From assembly GCF_001425865.1 (NCBI RefSeq), contig NZ_LMDS01000004.1:1432948-1496947 (forward strand): 64,000 nt of DNA, read 5' to 3'. The notes below the pieces were generated by a model, which ran no database searches, was not told where the DNA came from, and was given only the letters and a program-made list of their open reading frames with translations. The position numbers and the translations under genes were made by a program. Shown one piece after another: positions 63,408-64,000 of the stretch. Origin of the DNA: Rhizobacter sp. Root404 (GTDB lineage Bacteria; Pseudomonadota; Gammaproteobacteria; Burkholderiales; Burkholderiaceae_C). Each line of letters opens with the position of its first letter. The stretch's first letter is position 1.

Positions 63408-63971
63408 TCAGGCCGAGTCGGCTCGCTGCAACAGGTGGAAATGCACGGCGCCGGCACGGCCCTGGCGGTGCAATCTCAGTCCGGGCGGCGGGGCGATCGC
63501 CTGCCCCGCCTCGACATAGACGAAGCCATCGGGCACCACCAGACGCTGCGCCAACGCCAGCGACGGCTCGACCAACGGCAGGTCGAACGGCGGATCGATG
63601 AACACGAGCTCGAACGAATCCGGCGGGCAGCGCGCCATCCACGCGAGCGCATCGACGTTCTCGATGCGCAGCGCGTCGGCCTTCAGGCGCAGCTTGGAAG
63701 CGGTCAGCGCGGCGGCCAGCCGGCGGTCGCGTTCGAGCAGCACGACATTCGACGCACCGCGCGAAGCGGCCTCGAAGCCGAGCGCACCGGAACCGGCGAA
63801 CGCGTCGAGACAGCGCCAGCCGGCCAGGTCGTGGCCGAGCCAGTTGAACAGGGTTTCGCGCACGCGGTCCGGCGTGGGGCGCAGCCCCGGCGTGTCGGCC
63901 ACGGGCAGCTTGCTGCGCTTCCACTGGCCGCCGATCAGGCGCACTTCACTGCGCCGTGCGGCTGCCGTCAT
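63408..63971 (-). CDS. rsmD: 16S rRNA (guanine966-N2)-methyltransferase RsmD
   Basis: 187 residues. '[20 protein letters not shown]' and '[16 protein letters not shown]' open the family. The SAM motif is '[20 protein letters not shown]' and the catalytic motif '[10 protein letters not shown]' (DPPF). It methylates G966 of 16S rRNA in the 30S subunit. The start overlaps the preceding gene's stop (ATGA). Confidence 0.95.
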   Translation of the reverse strand: MTAAARRSEVRLIGGQWKRSKLPVADTPGLRPTPDRVRETLFNWLGHDLAGWRCLDAFAGSGALGFEAASRGASNVVLLERDRRLAAALTASKLRLKADALRIENVDALAWMARCPPDSFELVFIDPPFDLPLVEPSLALAQRLVVPDGFVYVEAGQAIAPPPGLRLHRQGRAGAVHFHLLQRADSA

Positions 63972-64000
63972 GTCCGAACCGGAATGCCGTCGCGTGCCAT
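63968..64000 (-). CDS. C-terminal end of an upstream gene (partial)
   Basis: The minus-strand frame ends 'ARDGIPVRT' with a TGA that overlaps the rsmD ATG, as expected for an operon. Only 11 codons are in view, so the product cannot be identified; an M16-type peptidase gene often precedes rsmD in related genomes. Confidence 0.4.
   Translation of the reverse strand: MARDGIPVRT

Overview
The window is high-GC DNA from a betaproteobacterium, most likely a Burkholderiales of the Rubrivivax/Leptothrix/Methylibium type. The evidence is the housekeeping order hrcA / nadK-recN-rapZ, mutY-dynamin-mutM, lolB-ispE-tRNA-prs-rplY and pth-ferredoxin-coaD-rsmD, together with a PEP-CTERM protein, Bug-type and TRAP solute-binding proteins, and abundant LysR regulators. 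The assignment to a lineage is inference; no rRNA gene is present. LAYOUT. 1-9.6 kb: the 5' part of a class II aldolase gene (minus strand), then a compact plus-strand stressosome module (RsbR-RsbS-RsbT, an ATPase-PP2C fusion, a histidine kinase, a REC-PAS-HK-REC hybrid kinase and a single-domain response regulator), a frameshifted small gene, and a five-gene minus-strand metal-handling operon. 10-24.6 kb: accessory catabolic and transport genes. These are an O-methyltransferase with a Bug binding protein and divergent LysR; a gene graveyard (GNAT, cupin and IS3 remnants); an oxidoreductase/monooxygenase/SAF-dehydrogenase operon with a LysR and a fused TRAP transporter; a decayed PD40 protein; and a CadC-like regulator. 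24.8-36 kb: an exported unknown, a PEP-CTERM protein, a large cyclase-AAA-TPR signalling protein, a GFA remnant, a second CadC-like regulator, a sterol-desaturase-family protein and a beta-propeller lipoprotein, separated by long degenerate intergenic stretches. 36-42.7 kb: an operon of a CoA-transferase, a signal-less solute-binding-like protein, a MaoC hydratase and an amino-acid-type ABC transporter, divergent from an IclR regulator, with two clear palindromes between them. 43-64 kb: core housekeeping genes and two ordinary tRNA genes. THE MOST UNUSUAL OBJECT is at 58311-61502, between rplY and pth. It is a 3.2-kb transposon bounded by imperfect inverted repeats and an exact 8-bp direct repeat (CTTTTTTT) made from the U-tract of the rplY terminator. 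It encodes an IS1595/ISXO2-type transposase, but most of its length is cargo: a 270-residue unknown protein, a strongly self-complementary segment (candidate RNA), a type II tRNA gene whose anticodon by standard spacing is UUA (cognate to the stop codon UAA) and which lacks the encoded CCA seen in the two chromosomal tRNAs here, and several small unknown genes. HOW IT FITS TOGETHER. The stressosome module would gather a stress signal on RsbR/RsbS, release RsbT, reset through the PP2C domain, and probably pass the signal to the co-transcribed two-component proteins. The ABC/CoA-transferase/MaoC operon looks like uptake plus CoA-dependent breakdown of a small organic acid under IclR control. The IS1595-type element appears to be a self-contained cargo transposon that may affect stop-codon reading.
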